Source: Burkholderiaceae bacterium (GTDB taxonomy: Bacteria > Pseudomonadota > Gammaproteobacteria > Burkholderiales > Burkholderiaceae_C). From it: 64,000 nucleotides of DNA. The notes under the pieces were generated by a model. It was not told where the DNA came from, searched no databases, and worked only from the letters and a program-made list of their open reading frames with translations. This document shows, piece by piece, positions 6,401-16,673 of this stretch. The position numbers and the translations under genes are program-made. How positions within the stretch are numbered: the stretch's first letter is position 1; each line of letters begins with the position of its first letter. The DNA is taken from the NCBI GenBank assembly GCA_913776825.1, contig CAJYPV010000018.1:62001-126000 (forward strand), written 5' to 3'.

Positions 6401-9241
6401 GTGCCGTTGATCGTGTGGGTGATAGGGGGCGTGCTCCTCGGAGCGATGCTGGAGAGCGGGTTCTTCGGCGCGGTGGTGGGGGGCCTGATCGCCTGGCTGT
6501 TTCATCGCAGCCAGACCCAGCAGCGCCTCATTCAGCAGCTCCAGGAGCGCCTGAAGGCGCTTCGCGCGGTCCAGCCGGAGGCGGTTCCGACCTCGGCTGC
6601 GGAGGGCGAGGCCACGCCGAGGACGCAGGCAGCGCCGTCGCTCACCCCGATCGTGGCATCTGCTGCCGTCTCCGCGGAGGCTTCTGCAGCGCCGACGATC
6701 GATGGCACGGGCCTTTCGGAGACTGCGCCAACGCTGGCGCAGTCGGCAGATCTCGCGGCCCATGTGGCTTCGCTGCAAGAGCCCGCGACGGTCATCGCGC
6801 CCCCGACCCGGGTGGCGCCGGGTTCGGCGGCACATCCGGTGGCGTCCGCCGCTCAGGCGCGCTCGCCCAATCTGTTCGACCGCGCGAGAGCCTGGTTGAT
6901 GGGCGGCAACACGATCGCCAAGGCCGGCATCGGCATCCTGTTCATTGGATTGGCCTTTCTCGCCAAATACGCCAGCGACCAGGCGCTGCTGCCGGTGGAG
7001 TTCCGCTTGGCAGGCATCGGGGCGGTGGCCCTGGCCTTGCTGACGCTGGGCTGGCGCCAGCGACTGGCACGGCCGGCCTTCGGCCAGGCGCTGCAAGGCG
7101 GCGCGGTGGCGGTGCTCTACTTGACGCTGTTCGCATCGTTCCGCTTTTATGGGGTGTTGGCCGCTGGGCCGGTGTTCGCGTTGATGGTGGTCGTCGCCGC
7201 GCTCGCCGCTGCGCTGGCGGTGCGCCAGGAGGCGCGAAGCCTGGCCGTCATCGGCGCCTTGGGCGGCTTTGCGACGCCCTTGCTGGTGTCCAGCGGCGGC
7301 GGCGCGATCGCCGGTCTGTTTGCCTACTACCTGGTGCTCGATCTGGGCATCGCTGCGGTGGCCTGGTTCCGCAACTGGCGCTTGCTGAATGCGATCGGCG
7401 CGCTCTTCACCTTTTCGGTGGCGAGTGCCTGGGGTATGTGGAAGTACGACCCGTCGCAGTACGCGATGGCGCAAGGCTTTCTGATCGCCTATTTCCTGCT
7501 GTTCACCGCGGTGCTGCTCATGCCTGCCCGTGGCCTGACCGGGCCCGGAGCTCCCACCGCGCCCCGCACGGACAGCTGGATCAACGGCGGCTTGCTGTTC
7601 GGCGTGCCCACGGTGAGCTTCGTCCTGCAGCACGGCCTGGTGCGCGACCTGCCGTTTGGCACGGCGCTGTCCGCCCTGGCGCTGGCGGCGTTCTACGTCG
7701 GCCTCGGCTGGCGACTGCGTCGCCACCCGGCCTTGTCGACCTTGTTCGAAGCCATGCTGGCGATCGCGACCGTCTTCATCAGCCTGGTGATTCCGTTCGC
7801 GCTGGATGCCAACCACACCGGCGGCGCCTGGGCGCTGGAGGGGGCCGGGCTGCTGTGGCTGGGCTGGCGGCAGCAGCGTCGGATCCCGCGCCTGTTTGGC
7901 TACCTGTTGATGCTGCTGGCGGGCGCGACGCTGCTGGTCGCGCGCGATGTGAATCTGCCGCCCGGCAACGTCTTCAATGCGTGGGCCTTCAATGCGTTGT
8001 TGCTGGCGCTGGGCGCCATGGCGGGCGCGTATTTTGTCCATCGCGGTGTCTCGGCGGCTCCGGAACTGCAACAGGAGGCCAGCGCCGAAGCCGTGCTGAT
8101 GGCTTGGGGCCTGCTGTGGGCCCTGGGCGCGGCGGGCGCCCAGATCAGCCTGTTCGTGACGCGGGACCAGAGCATCACCGCCTGGCTGGCGGCGCTGTCC
8201 GTCATCGGTGGGGGACTGCTGGTGGGATCCCTGCGGCTTCGGTGGCGGAATCTGGCGCTGCCGCTGATCGGCTTGGCGCCCGCGCTGTTGTGGCTGTCGC
8301 TGTGCGCGTTGGTCTTGACGGGCCATCCCGCTGAACAAGGCGGCTGGTGGGCCTGGCCGCTGGCCTTGACCCTGCAGTGGCAGGTGCTGCGGCGCGTGGC
8401 GGGCGACTGGCCCCGCGGGGCTCGCCATGCCGTTCATGCGATCGGTCCCTGCGTGCTGGCCATCCTGGGCGCGAACGGAGGCGCTAGTCTCACCGGCCAC
8501 TGGGGCGATTCCCACACGGCCTGGCCGTGGTTGGGCGCCCTGGCCGTGCCGGCCTTGCTGCTGCTGGCACTGCCGCACGCGCGCGTCACCCAGCGCTGGC
8601 CGGTCCGTGCCGAACCTCAGGCTTATCTGTTCTCCGCAGGCTCGGTGCTGGCCGTTTCGCTGCTGCTGTGGACCTTGCTGGCGAACCAGTTCTCCACCGG
8701 CGACGCCCGTCCCCTGCCGCATCTGCCCTTGCTCAATCCGCTGGATCTGGGCGTCGCGGCGGCGCTGCTGGCGGTCTGGCGTTGGCGTGCGCATCCTGTG
8801 ATCGTTCAGCGTCTGACGCGCCTGGGTCATGGTCCGACCGCGCTGCAGGCGGCGATCGGTTTCGTCTGGATCAATGCGATGCTGCTGCGCGGCTTCCATC
8901 ACTGGGCCAAGGTGCCGTACCGATGGGAGGCCTGGGCCGATTCGCTGGCGGTGCAGACGGGCGTGACGCTGCTGTGGTCGGTCACCGCGCTGGCGCTGAT
9001 GTGGGCGTCGGCGCGCCGGCTCCAGCGCACGCCCTGGATGGTCGGCGCCGCCTTGCTCGCGGCGGTGGTCGCCAAGCTCCTGCTGGTCGATTTGTCAGGC
9101 AGCGGCACCGTCACCCGCATCGTGTCGTTCATCGGCGTCGGCCTGCTGATGCTGGTCATTGCATACGTGGCCCCGCTGCCCGCCAACGCCACCTCCACTT
9201 CGAATGCGAACTCGAATGAGCCTGATCGTGAAGCGACCTGA
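6401..9241 (+). CDS. DUF2339 family polytopic membrane protein
   Basis: A very hydrophobic protein of about 946 residues with some twenty or more predicted membrane helices after a soluble N-terminal part. Residues 1-25 form a helix (LIVWVIGGVLLGAML...). Then comes a coiled stretch (QTQQRLIQQLQERLKALRAV) and an Ala/Pro/Thr-rich linker to about residue 155. The membrane core begins at GGNTIAKAGIGILFIGLAFL, the DUF2339 hallmark. Start: GTG 6392 is directly abutted by GGAGG (6387-6391), so GTG 6401, with 9-base spacing, is the better start. It overlaps the next gene by 26 bases. Function is unknown; the DUF2339-DUF3999 pair is widely conserved and presumably forms one envelope complex. Confidence 0.85.
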   Translation: MPLIVWVIGGVLLGAMLESGFFGAVVGGLIAWLFHRSQTQQRLIQQLQERLKALRAVQPEAVPTSAAEGEATPRTQAAPSLTPIVASAAVSAEASAAPTIDGTGLSETAPTLAQSADLAAHVASLQEPATVIAPPTRVAPGSAAHPVASAAQARSPNLFDRARAWLMGGNTIAKAGIGILFIGLAFLAKYASDQALLPVEFRLAGIGAVALALLTLGWRQRLARPAFGQALQGGAVAVLYLTLFASFRFYGVLAAGPVFALMVVVAALAAALAVRQEARSLAVIGALGGFATPLLVSSGGGAIAGLFAYYLVLDLGIAAVAWFRNWRLLNAIGALFTFSVASAWGMWKYDPSQYAMAQGFLIAYFLLFTAVLLMPARGLTGPGAPTAPRTDSWINGGLLFGVPTVSFVLQHGLVRDLPFGTALSALALAAFYVGLGWRLRRHPALSTLFEAMLAIATVFISLVIPFALDANHTGGAWALEGAGLLWLGWRQQRRIPRLFGYLLMLLAGATLLVARDVNLPPGNVFNAWAFNALLLALGAMAGAYFVHRGVSAAPELQQEASAEAVLMAWGLLWALGAAGAQISLFVTRDQSITAWLAALSVIGGGLLVGSLRLRWRNLALPLIGLAPALLWLSLCALVLTGHPAEQGGWWAWPLALTLQWQVLRRVAGDWPRGARHAVHAIGPCVLAILGANGGASLTGHWGDSHTAWPWLGALAVPALLLLALPHARVTQRWPVRAEPQAYLFSAGSVLAVSLLLWTLLANQFSTGDARPLPHLPLLNPLDLGVAAALLAVWRWRAHPVIVQRLTRLGHGPTALQAAIGFVWINAMLLRGFHHWAKVPYRWEAWADSLAVQTGVTLLWSVTALALMWASARRLQRTPWMVGAALLAAVVAKLLLVDLSGSGTVTRIVSFIGVGLLMLVIAYVAPLPANATSTSNANSNEPDREAT

Positions 9242-10790
9242 CTGTCTTCCTTTGTTGTGGGCCGGGCTGTTCCTGGTCGGGGCCGCTCCGGCACTCGCCG
9301 GCGGGCCGTCCGGTGATGGCGCGCATCCCTCGTCAGGGGGCGGTGGCCGTGCGTCATTTCAGGCGTCTGAACCGTCGTCATGGCGCTTCGCTGCCGCGAC
9401 GGCGAGGGTTCCGAGCGCGCCGGCATCCGCGCCGCCGTTGCGCTGGCGTGCGCCGATCACCGTGGTCCAGGCTGGCAACTTCGTCGCGATGCCGTTGCCG
9501 CCCAGCGTCTATGCGCACAGCCTGACCCCAGGACTGGCCGATCTGCGTCTGGTGGATGCGCAGGGCCAACGGGTCCCGCATGCCTGGCTGCCTCAGCCCA
9601 CGGCAGGCTCCGCGCCGGAAGAATCATTGCGATCCACCACGGCCTATCCGTTGCCGCACCGGGCGGGGGCGGATCAGGCGCTGACCTCGCCGGTCGAGGT
9701 GATCGTCCAAGGGGATCGACTTCAGGTGCGAGCGCTGGGGCAGCGGTCGGACGCCGCGTCCCAAACGGGCTCGACGGCCGTTTCGCCGGGCTGGCTGTTC
9801 GACCTGGGCGAGCCGGCGCAGGGCGTGTCGCCGCCGCAGCGCTTGCGACTGGCGTGGTCCGGGCCGGCAGAGTTCACGGCCAGTGTGGATCTGGAGACCA
9901 GCACCAACTTGCAAGACTGGCGCCCCGCAGGCAGCGGTCAGCTGATGGCCTTGAATTCAGCCAGCGGCAGGCTGACGCAGCGCGACCTGTCCCTGCCGGC
10001 CGATGTCTCGCGCTTCGTTCGATTGGTCTGGCGCGACGCCGCGAGCGCGCCCGCTGTCAGCGGAGCGCAAGCGGTCCACCTCCGGCCGCCCGCGCATCCG
10101 GCGCCATCCACCGAAACGCTGAGCTTCAGTCCGAGTCCGGAGCCCGCTGGCCGTCAGCCGGCGCCGCCGTCGGCGCTGCATTTCGATCTCGGCGCGGTGC
10201 TGCCGATTCAGTCGGTCGATCTGCAACTGCCGCCCGGCACGCGGGTGGCGCCGTTGCGTGTGCAAGGCCGGCAACGGGCTGATGAGTCATGGCGAGACAT
10301 CGGCAGCTGGGTTGCCTATCACCTGGAGCGAGCGGATGGGCAGGGCAGCCCCGGCCGCTCGCCGCCACTGGCATTGCAGGCGAACGTTCGCTACTTGAGG
10401 CTGCTGCCGGACGAGCGCAGTGGCGCGCTCGATCCGACGAGCACTCGATTGGACGTGCAGGCCGCGCTGGCCACGCTCGTGTTCGCGCATCAAGGTCAGC
10501 CGCCATTCCAGTTGCAGGCCGGCGCGACCGGCGTGGCCGACGGGGCCTTGCCCATCGCCACCCTGGTGCCTGGACTGACGCAGGAACTTCCGCGACTCGG
10601 TCGTGCGCAGTTGGGCGCGTGGGCGGAGGTGGCGGCTGTCGCCGCGCAGGCCGATGCGGCTCAGCGCCAGGCGGAGCGGCGCATCTGGTGGCTGTGGAGC
10701 GTGCTGATCGCCGGCGTGGTCGGACTCGGTGCGATGGTGTGGAAACTCATGCGAGGGCGCCACGATCCAGCGCCGCCGGCCGGACACTGA
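9216..10790 (+). CDS. DUF3999 family exported/membrane-anchored protein
   Basis: About 524 residues from ATG 9216, which gives a good signal peptide (KRPDCLPLLWAGLFLVGAAP, then ALAGG). A longer frame from 9159 adds an unlikely Pro-rich leader. The body is soluble, beta-rich in look and predicted periplasmic, with a discoidin-like appearance in places (FTASVDLETSTNLQDWRPAG). A single C-terminal helix (IWWLWSVLIAGVVGLGAMVW) is followed by a basic tail, which anchors it to the inner membrane. DUF3999 proteins are nearly always encoded next to DUF2339 proteins, as here with translational overlap. No enzymatic motif is seen. Confidence 0.8.
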   Translation: MSLIVKRPDCLPLLWAGLFLVGAAPALAGGPSGDGAHPSSGGGGRASFQASEPSSWRFAAATARVPSAPASAPPLRWRAPITVVQAGNFVAMPLPPSVYAHSLTPGLADLRLVDAQGQRVPHAWLPQPTAGSAPEESLRSTTAYPLPHRAGADQALTSPVEVIVQGDRLQVRALGQRSDAASQTGSTAVSPGWLFDLGEPAQGVSPPQRLRLAWSGPAEFTASVDLETSTNLQDWRPAGSGQLMALNSASGRLTQRDLSLPADVSRFVRLVWRDAASAPAVSGAQAVHLRPPAHPAPSTETLSFSPSPEPAGRQPAPPSALHFDLGAVLPIQSVDLQLPPGTRVAPLRVQGRQRADESWRDIGSWVAYHLERADGQGSPGRSPPLALQANVRYLRLLPDERSGALDPTSTRLDVQAALATLVFAHQGQPPFQLQAGATGVADGALPIATLVPGLTQELPRLGRAQLGAWAEVAAVAAQADAAQRQAERRIWWLWSVLIAGVVGLGAMVWKLMRGRHDPAPPAGH

Positions 10791-10808
10791 CCGGCGTTCA
10801 GATCGGGC

Positions 10809-11555
10809 TCATGGGCCCATGAAGGTGTCGGCCCGCAGGGTCACGACCAGCGTGTCGCGGTGGCCCGCATGCAGGGGCTCGATGGGTTGGATCGGCGTGG
10901 TTTCATGGATCACCCGCTCGTCGTCCAGCAGCAGCAGCGTCCACGGCTCCATCATGGTGAAGCGCATGCCCCGCGGGCCGTCGGCCTCGAACACGCGTGA
11001 TTCGCCGCCCTTGATGCCATGCCGCGCCAGCATGAACACGGCCACCAGATCGACGCCATCCCGGTGCGCGCCTTCGGGCGTCGGTCGACCGATGCCGCCG
11101 GCGGTGTCGATGCGGAACTGATGCGCTTCCACGAACCAGGGCCGCGCACCCTTGAGGCGGTCCGCCACCCCCGCCAGACCGACCAGCAGCCGTGACCAGA
11201 TGGGCAGCTCGATGGCGGCAGGGACCATCGGTTCGAACCAGCGCTCGATGCCGCCATGCAGCGCGTTGTAGTCGAGCGGCTGCCAGTGCGCGCGATGCGG
11301 CGCCAGTCGCACGGCGGGCTCGGCCTGAGCGTCGACCACGAAGCTGGCGTGCCGACGGAAGCGATAACGCCCCCCATCGCGCAGGTAGGCATCTGGCGGC
11401 AGGTCGTTCCAGAAGGTCTGCAACGCACGAAGATCGCCGGGCTGGCAATGCAGCCAATGGGTCAGGCTTTCCGGGGCGATCACCGTGTGACCGAGGTCGG
11501 ACAACTGCTGCTCAAACTGGGCGGCGCTGGAATACGGCGGCGGGAAATGCTTCAT
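10809..11555 (-). CDS. 2OG-Fe dioxygenase family protein (PF10014-like amino acid hydroxylase)
   Basis: This 248-residue cytoplasmic protein resembles the 2-oxoglutarate/Fe(II) dioxygenase family that includes free L-isoleucine and related amino acid hydroxylases. The metal triad is visible as H164-x-D166 (in EGAHRDGVDLVAVFML) and H217 (in RVIHETTPI). R233 (in HAGHRDTLVVTLR) is the likely 2-oxoglutarate salt-bridge residue. VEAHQFRID precedes the HxD motif as in the family. The substrate cannot be deduced. It lies convergent to DUF3999 and upstream of the flavin oxidoreductase on the same strand. A free amino acid substrate would be consistent with the nearby liv and dehydrogenase genes, but that is inference. 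Confidence 0.75.
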   Translation of the reverse strand: MKHFPPPYSSAAQFEQQLSDLGHTVIAPESLTHWLHCQPGDLRALQTFWNDLPPDAYLRDGGRYRFRRHASFVVDAQAEPAVRLAPHRAHWQPLDYNALHGGIERWFEPMVPAAIELPIWSRLLVGLAGVADRLKGARPWFVEAHQFRIDTAGGIGRPTPEGAHRDGVDLVAVFMLARHGIKGGESRVFEADGPRGMRFTMMEPWTLLLLDDERVIHETTPIQPIEPLHAGHRDTLVVTLRADTFMGP

Positions 11556-11674
11556 GGGCGGCAGTATCGCGCCGCAGCGCGGGCGCGTGGGGTGTCCTGG
11601 GCAGGAACCCGGATCAACGGTTCAGGATGCGCCCGCGCTGACGGCGGGTTTGCGCAAAAACAGAGTCGGTGGAT

Positions 11675-12664
11675 TCAGCGATTCAGCTCGGCCAGCAGCT
11701 CGTAGGAGCGATGCCGCGCGGCCGAATCGTGGACCGCACAGGCCACGATCAATTCATCGGCCTGGGTGCGGGCGAGCGTCTGTTCCAGCTTCGCACGCAC
11801 CGTGGTCGGGGAGCCCACGATCGACTCGCTCAGCATGCGTTCGACCGCCATTTTTTCGCTGGCTGTCCAGAGCGCGTCGATGCTGTCGATGGGGCGCGGC
11901 AGCAAGCCGCGCTGACCCCGCTGCATGCCCAGGAAACGCTGCTGGATGGAGCTGAACAGGCGGACCGCTTCCGCATCGGTGTCGGCCACGATCACGTTCA
12001 GACCGACCGCCGCATACGGCGTCGGATGGCGTTCGCTCGGCCGGTATTGCGCGCGGTAGATCTCCAGCGCCTGCATCAGCATCGCCGGCGCGAAGTGCGA
12101 CGCGAAGGCGAAGGGCAGGCCCAGATAGGCCGCCAGTTGCGCGCTGTAGAGGCTCGATCCCAGCAGCCAGATCGGCACGCGGGTGCCTTGGCCCGGCACG
12201 GCGCGCACCACCTGATCCGCCTTCGATGGCGCCAGGTAGGTCTGCAGCTCCAGGACATCCTCCGGGAAACGGTCTTCATGTGCCGTCGACAGATGCCGAC
12301 GTAGGGCGCGCATGGTCGGCCCATCGGTCCCTGGAGCGCGACCCAGGCCCAGATCGATCCGGTCAGGGAAGAACGTGGCGAGCGTGCCGAACTGTTCGGC
12401 GATGGTCAGCGGCGCGTGGTTGGGCAACATGATGCCGCCCGAGCCCACCCGCAAGGTGGTGGTGGCCGCGGCGATCTGGCCGATCAGCACGGCGGTGGCG
12501 GACGAGGCCACGCCCTCCATGTTGTGGTGTTCAGCCACCCAGAAGCGCTCATAGCCGAGGCGTTCCGCATGCTGGGCAAGGGCAATGCTGCCGCGCAGCG
12601 CTTGCGCGGCATCACCGCCTTCGACGATGAAGGCGAGATCGAGGATGGAAAGTCGGGTCAACAT
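11675..12664 (-). CDS. LLM-class (luciferase-like) flavin-dependent oxidoreductase
   Basis: A 329-residue TIM-barrel protein of the bacterial luciferase superfamily, the MsnO8/YhbW-like subgroup. Diagnostic stretches are [12 protein letters not shown] at the start, [57 protein letters not shown] and [15 protein letters not shown]. It would bind reduced flavin (FMNH2) from a partner reductase and oxygenate an unknown substrate. Length is typical. Start codon ATG 12664 is the first in frame. A short 119-base gap without features separates it from the dioxygenase. Confidence 0.87.
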   Translation of the reverse strand: MLTRLSILDLAFIVEGGDAAQALRGSIALAQHAERLGYERFWVAEHHNMEGVASSATAVLIGQIAAATTTLRVGSGGIMLPNHAPLTIAEQFGTLATFFPDRIDLGLGRAPGTDGPTMRALRRHLSTAHEDRFPEDVLELQTYLAPSKADQVVRAVPGQGTRVPIWLLGSSLYSAQLAAYLGLPFAFASHFAPAMLMQALEIYRAQYRPSERHPTPYAAVGLNVIVADTDAEAVRLFSSIQQRFLGMQRGQRGLLPRPIDSIDALWTASEKMAVERMLSESIVGSPTTVRAKLEQTLARTQADELIVACAVHDSAARHRSYELLAELNR

Positions 12665-12740
12665 GGGCCCGGAGTCTAGGGCGGACCTCGGAGACGGGTC
12701 GGCGGCGTGGACTTTGCGGATGTGCTTGCGCGTGCTGGCG

Positions 12741-13868
<1,128 letters not shown>

Positions 13869-14020
13869 GGGTGGGACGGGATGCAGTCGTGACGACGATT
13901 ATCCAGTCAGCTCGGTCACCCATTGCCATCGCGAGCCCCCGACTCCCGGCTGATTGACGCCGCCCCGCCGTTGCCGGGCTTCTGTCGCGCGAATTTCGGG
14001 CTGCATTCATGCAGTTGCGG

Positions 14021-14139
14021 AGCGACCGCCAAGTCGCAGCGATGTCCCGCTTCAGTGACGCCTTCTTTCCGCGCTCGGCTCGATAACCTGCGAGCAGCGA
14101 CCGCCAAGCCCTGACGCGCATGGACAGGTACTTGGCGGT
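14021..14139. repeat. Repeated AGCGACCGCCAAG element downstream of the pilin-like gene
   Basis: AGCGACCGCCAAG occurs at 14021-14033 and again at 14096-14108. An inverted CTTGGCGGT at 14131-14139 can pair with the second copy (9-bp stem, 22-base loop), 17 bases past the pilin-like gene's stop on the minus strand. It may act in transcript termination. The 287-base gap 13869-14155 holds nothing else recognisable. Confidence 0.4.
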
Positions 14140-14155
14140 GCCGCCCGGGCCAGGC

Positions 14156-16336
14156 TCAGGGTTTCGACTGGCGTCCTTCGTATCCCTGATCAGAATCGCG
14201 CGTGTGGTAGGCGTCGACTTGCCAGATCCAGAGATATTTGGCCGAGTTGGTCTTGGTCAGCGCTTCATATTCGCTGTTGCGCCAGATCGATTCACCCGCG
14301 GAAGCGGGGTTGGATGAAGCCAGCCCACCGCAGTGAAGAATGAATCGACGCCAGGTATGGTTAAGGTTGTCCCGCAGGTCCGTCGTCTGGTTCTCCGGAA
14401 AATAAGTGACGATGGATGGGTGTCTGTTTCCGGCCTTGAGCGCCAGTTTGCCGGGGTAAGACAACGCGACGTCCGACATGTTGTTGCCGTCGCACGGCGT
14501 GCCCGGCACGGCGTGCGGAAGGCGGATCCCCGCATTGTTGTGAATGAACAGCGTGCCGCCCTTCGCCTGGTAGGAGCCCACGCGGCTCAGATCAGGCGCG
14601 GTGATCTCCGGGCTGCCCACCCGCTTTGCGTAGATGTTGTTGCCATACAGATAGTCGGCCGCGAGGGTGGAGGATTCGTTCATCTGCAGATTGCCGCGAA
14701 CTTCCAGTACGGTCCGGTCCGTGTCCAAGGCGTTTTCTGGACGGACCAGCTTGGTGTTCACGCTACCGGGGTTGTCGAGCAGGGAGACTTTCGGGGACTT
14801 GATGGTCCGCGCCGACAAGGTGCCCACATTGCTCAGATCGTTTTGATTGAAGTCCCAGCGGCTCGTCGGCGTGGTGCTGCCGTCCCGGCACATCGCCTGG
14901 CTGAGCGCCCCGCAGTCCGAGTCGGAGGACACAACGCCGCCGCCGCCGCCGCTGCCGATCGGGGTGGTGGTCGAACCGTTGAGGTAGTACCAGCTCTCCG
15001 CGGCCAGGATGCCGGACTGTGCGCCGACGCCGTCGGCCGTGGTGATCGGGTTCCTGACGGACTGCGTGCCTTGCAACCCGGTCAGCTGAAGGCTGTCTTC
15101 CGGCTTGGTGCCGGGCATGATGAGCCGCCCCTTGTAGCCCGCCGCATGCAGCGCCGAGGCCATCTGCGCGGCGGCGCCGAAGGGCAGGGTGGTATTGCCG
15201 GCGTGGTAGGGCTGTGCGTTGTAAACCAGGCTGTGCAGCCGCAAGTTGGGCTTCGCGGTGGAGCCGGTCGCGGTCAGTGTCGCGACCGTGCCTGTGGTGC
15301 CGGATGCACCCGCCCAGTAAGCCTGCAACTGCTGGATCAAGCTGGCCGGCATGGCGGCGCGCTGATAGTCCTTGCAGAACTGCGTCCCGCTTGCGTAGCT
15401 GAGCCCAGATCCCAGCTTGGGCGGGTTGTTGTTATTGCAGTCCACACCGTACAAGGTGGACAGCGTGCCGGGATACTCTCTTTCCCAGACCTCCCACGTG
15501 GGGGTATGTCCGTTGCTTTTGTAGTAATCGCAATAAGCCTTGCCACTGTTCTCGAAAATCAGTTTCTGCGCTTTGATCACTTTAACGACGGTGCTCTGGG
15601 TGTCAGAGCAATCGACGTCGTAGACCCGAGTCAGCTCGCCATTCGAGCCGTACTCCACCGCCATTTTTCCCTCGCCGCCTGTGAAGGTGGCGATCGGACG
15701 CACGGTGCCGCCGCCCGCTCCGCTGCCCGTTCCGCCGCCGGTCCCTGTGCCGCCGTCGGACGGGCCTTCTGCCACGGAGATGGACACCGCCAGCTGCGCT
15801 GGGGCCTTCTGGCCCGTCGAGAGATCGGTCACGTCGTCGCGGTAGGGCAGCATCAGATCGCCGGACGCGCGCACGTAATTGAGTTTGACGAGTTCCTGCA
15901 CGGTGGGCTGGAAGCCGTTCTGGATCGTCTCACCGTTGATCTTCAGCTGACAGGCTCCCGAGGTCAGATCGGGCATCTGGCCGGGGTCGGCGCCGATCTG
16001 GAAACCGGAGACATACGGGACCTGGGCGCAGGCGCTCGGCAAGGCGGCGACGGCGGCGCCGTTCTGGGCCAGATAGCGGCCGACGCCTTCGTCCACCTGG
16101 GCCAATTGCTCACCGGCGGCTTCGCCGAGCTTGACCATCTGATGCATGCGCAGCGTCATCATGATGCCGGCGCTCAGACCCACCACGAGGGTGCTGGCGA
16201 GCGCGACCTCGATCAAGGTCATGCCGCGGGAATGTCGAAAGGGGGGGAGGCCGTCCTGCCGGCGCGGGCGGTTCGATCGCGCGGGATGGAACGGAAGCGT
16301 GGGCGCAAGAAGGCGCCCGAAACGAGTGTCTTGCAT
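14156..16336 (-). CDS. Large type IV prepilin-like protein with PilV/tip-adhesin architecture
   Basis: A 726-residue protein with a class III prepilin signal. The processing site is G38/M39 in SRGMTLIEVALAS, with Glu at position +5 (E43), followed by a hydrophobic helix (VALASTLVVGLSAGIMMTL). The 38-residue leader is long and basic. Next come a pilin-like segment to about 190, a Gly/Thr-rich linker (about 193-213), a Cys-containing body, a second Gly-rich linker near 465-470 and a C-terminal part (about 490-726) that looks like tail-fibre or PilV-tip sequence (LEVRGNLQMNESSTLAADYL). It is likely secreted through a type IV pilus or type II machine as a minor pilin or adhesin, though no pilus genes are near. 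Codon use in 14200-15650 is visibly less GC-rich than in neighbours, suggesting acquisition or diversification. Confidence 0.7.
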   Translation of the reverse strand: MQDTRFGRLLAPTLPFHPARSNRPRRQDGLPPFRHSRGMTLIEVALASTLVVGLSAGIMMTLRMHQMVKLGEAAGEQLAQVDEGVGRYLAQNGAAVAALPSACAQVPYVSGFQIGADPGQMPDLTSGACQLKINGETIQNGFQPTVQELVKLNYVRASGDLMLPYRDDVTDLSTGQKAPAQLAVSISVAEGPSDGGTGTGGGTGSGAGGGTVRPIATFTGGEGKMAVEYGSNGELTRVYDVDCSDTQSTVVKVIKAQKLIFENSGKAYCDYYKSNGHTPTWEVWEREYPGTLSTLYGVDCNNNNPPKLGSGLSYASGTQFCKDYQRAAMPASLIQQLQAYWAGASGTTGTVATLTATGSTAKPNLRLHSLVYNAQPYHAGNTTLPFGAAAQMASALHAAGYKGRLIMPGTKPEDSLQLTGLQGTQSVRNPITTADGVGAQSGILAAESWYYLNGSTTTPIGSGGGGGVVSSDSDCGALSQAMCRDGSTTPTSRWDFNQNDLSNVGTLSARTIKSPKVSLLDNPGSVNTKLVRPENALDTDRTVLEVRGNLQMNESSTLAADYLYGNNIYAKRVGSPEITAPDLSRVGSYQAKGGTLFIHNNAGIRLPHAVPGTPCDGNNMSDVALSYPGKLALKAGNRHPSIVTYFPENQTTDLRDNLNHTWRRFILHCGGLASSNPASAGESIWRNSEYEALTKTNSAKYLWIWQVDAYHTRDSDQGYEGRQSKP

Positions 16337-16408
16337 GAGACGAAACGCCGCGCAGCGACGCAGAGGTTGATTCGGCTGGAATGGTCGTCAACCCCGTCGT
16401 CTTCAACA

Positions 16409-16432
16409 ATTGCTTAGATTGAGTGAAGCAAT
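16409..16432. promoter_or_regulatory. Inverted repeat upstream of the pilin-like gene
   Basis: ATTGCTT and AAGCAAT arms (7 bp) with a 10-base spacer lie 73-96 bases upstream of the pilin-like start, in an AT-richer patch of the 337-base gap 16337-16673. A small GTGGG/CCCAC hairpin lies at 16457-16470. Either could be an operator or attenuator; no gene is seen in the gap. Confidence 0.35.
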
Positions 16433-16673
16433 CTCTGTTGAGGCTGACGCGATTGAGTGGGTAAGCCCACCCAAATTTGCAGGACGGCCTCGCCTTGATT
16501 GAGACCGCCCGAGAGGGAGGCCCTTCCAGCGCCGCTCAGCACCCGCCAGCAAAAGCCGCTGACGCCGCTCAGCCGTCGAGAGCATGGGCATGCTGCCTCA
16601 GGCCGCGTCAGGCCCGCAATCGACTCTCTTTGCTAGGTGACCGCAGGTCGATGCAGGTGAGCGGGACCGGCTG

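Noticed and set aside
6344..8902. 852-codon frame antisense to the DUF2339 gene
   Set aside because: Gln/Arg/His-rich with no fold-like pattern; the opposite strand gives clean membrane helices.
14333..16417. 694-codon plus-strand frame across the pilin-like gene
   Set aside because: Arg/Gly/Val-rich without motifs, whereas the minus frame has an exact prepilin signal.
16337..16673. Possible c-di-GMP riboswitch before the pilin-like gene
   Set aside because: The conserved GEMM core sequences were not found; only small hairpins are visible.
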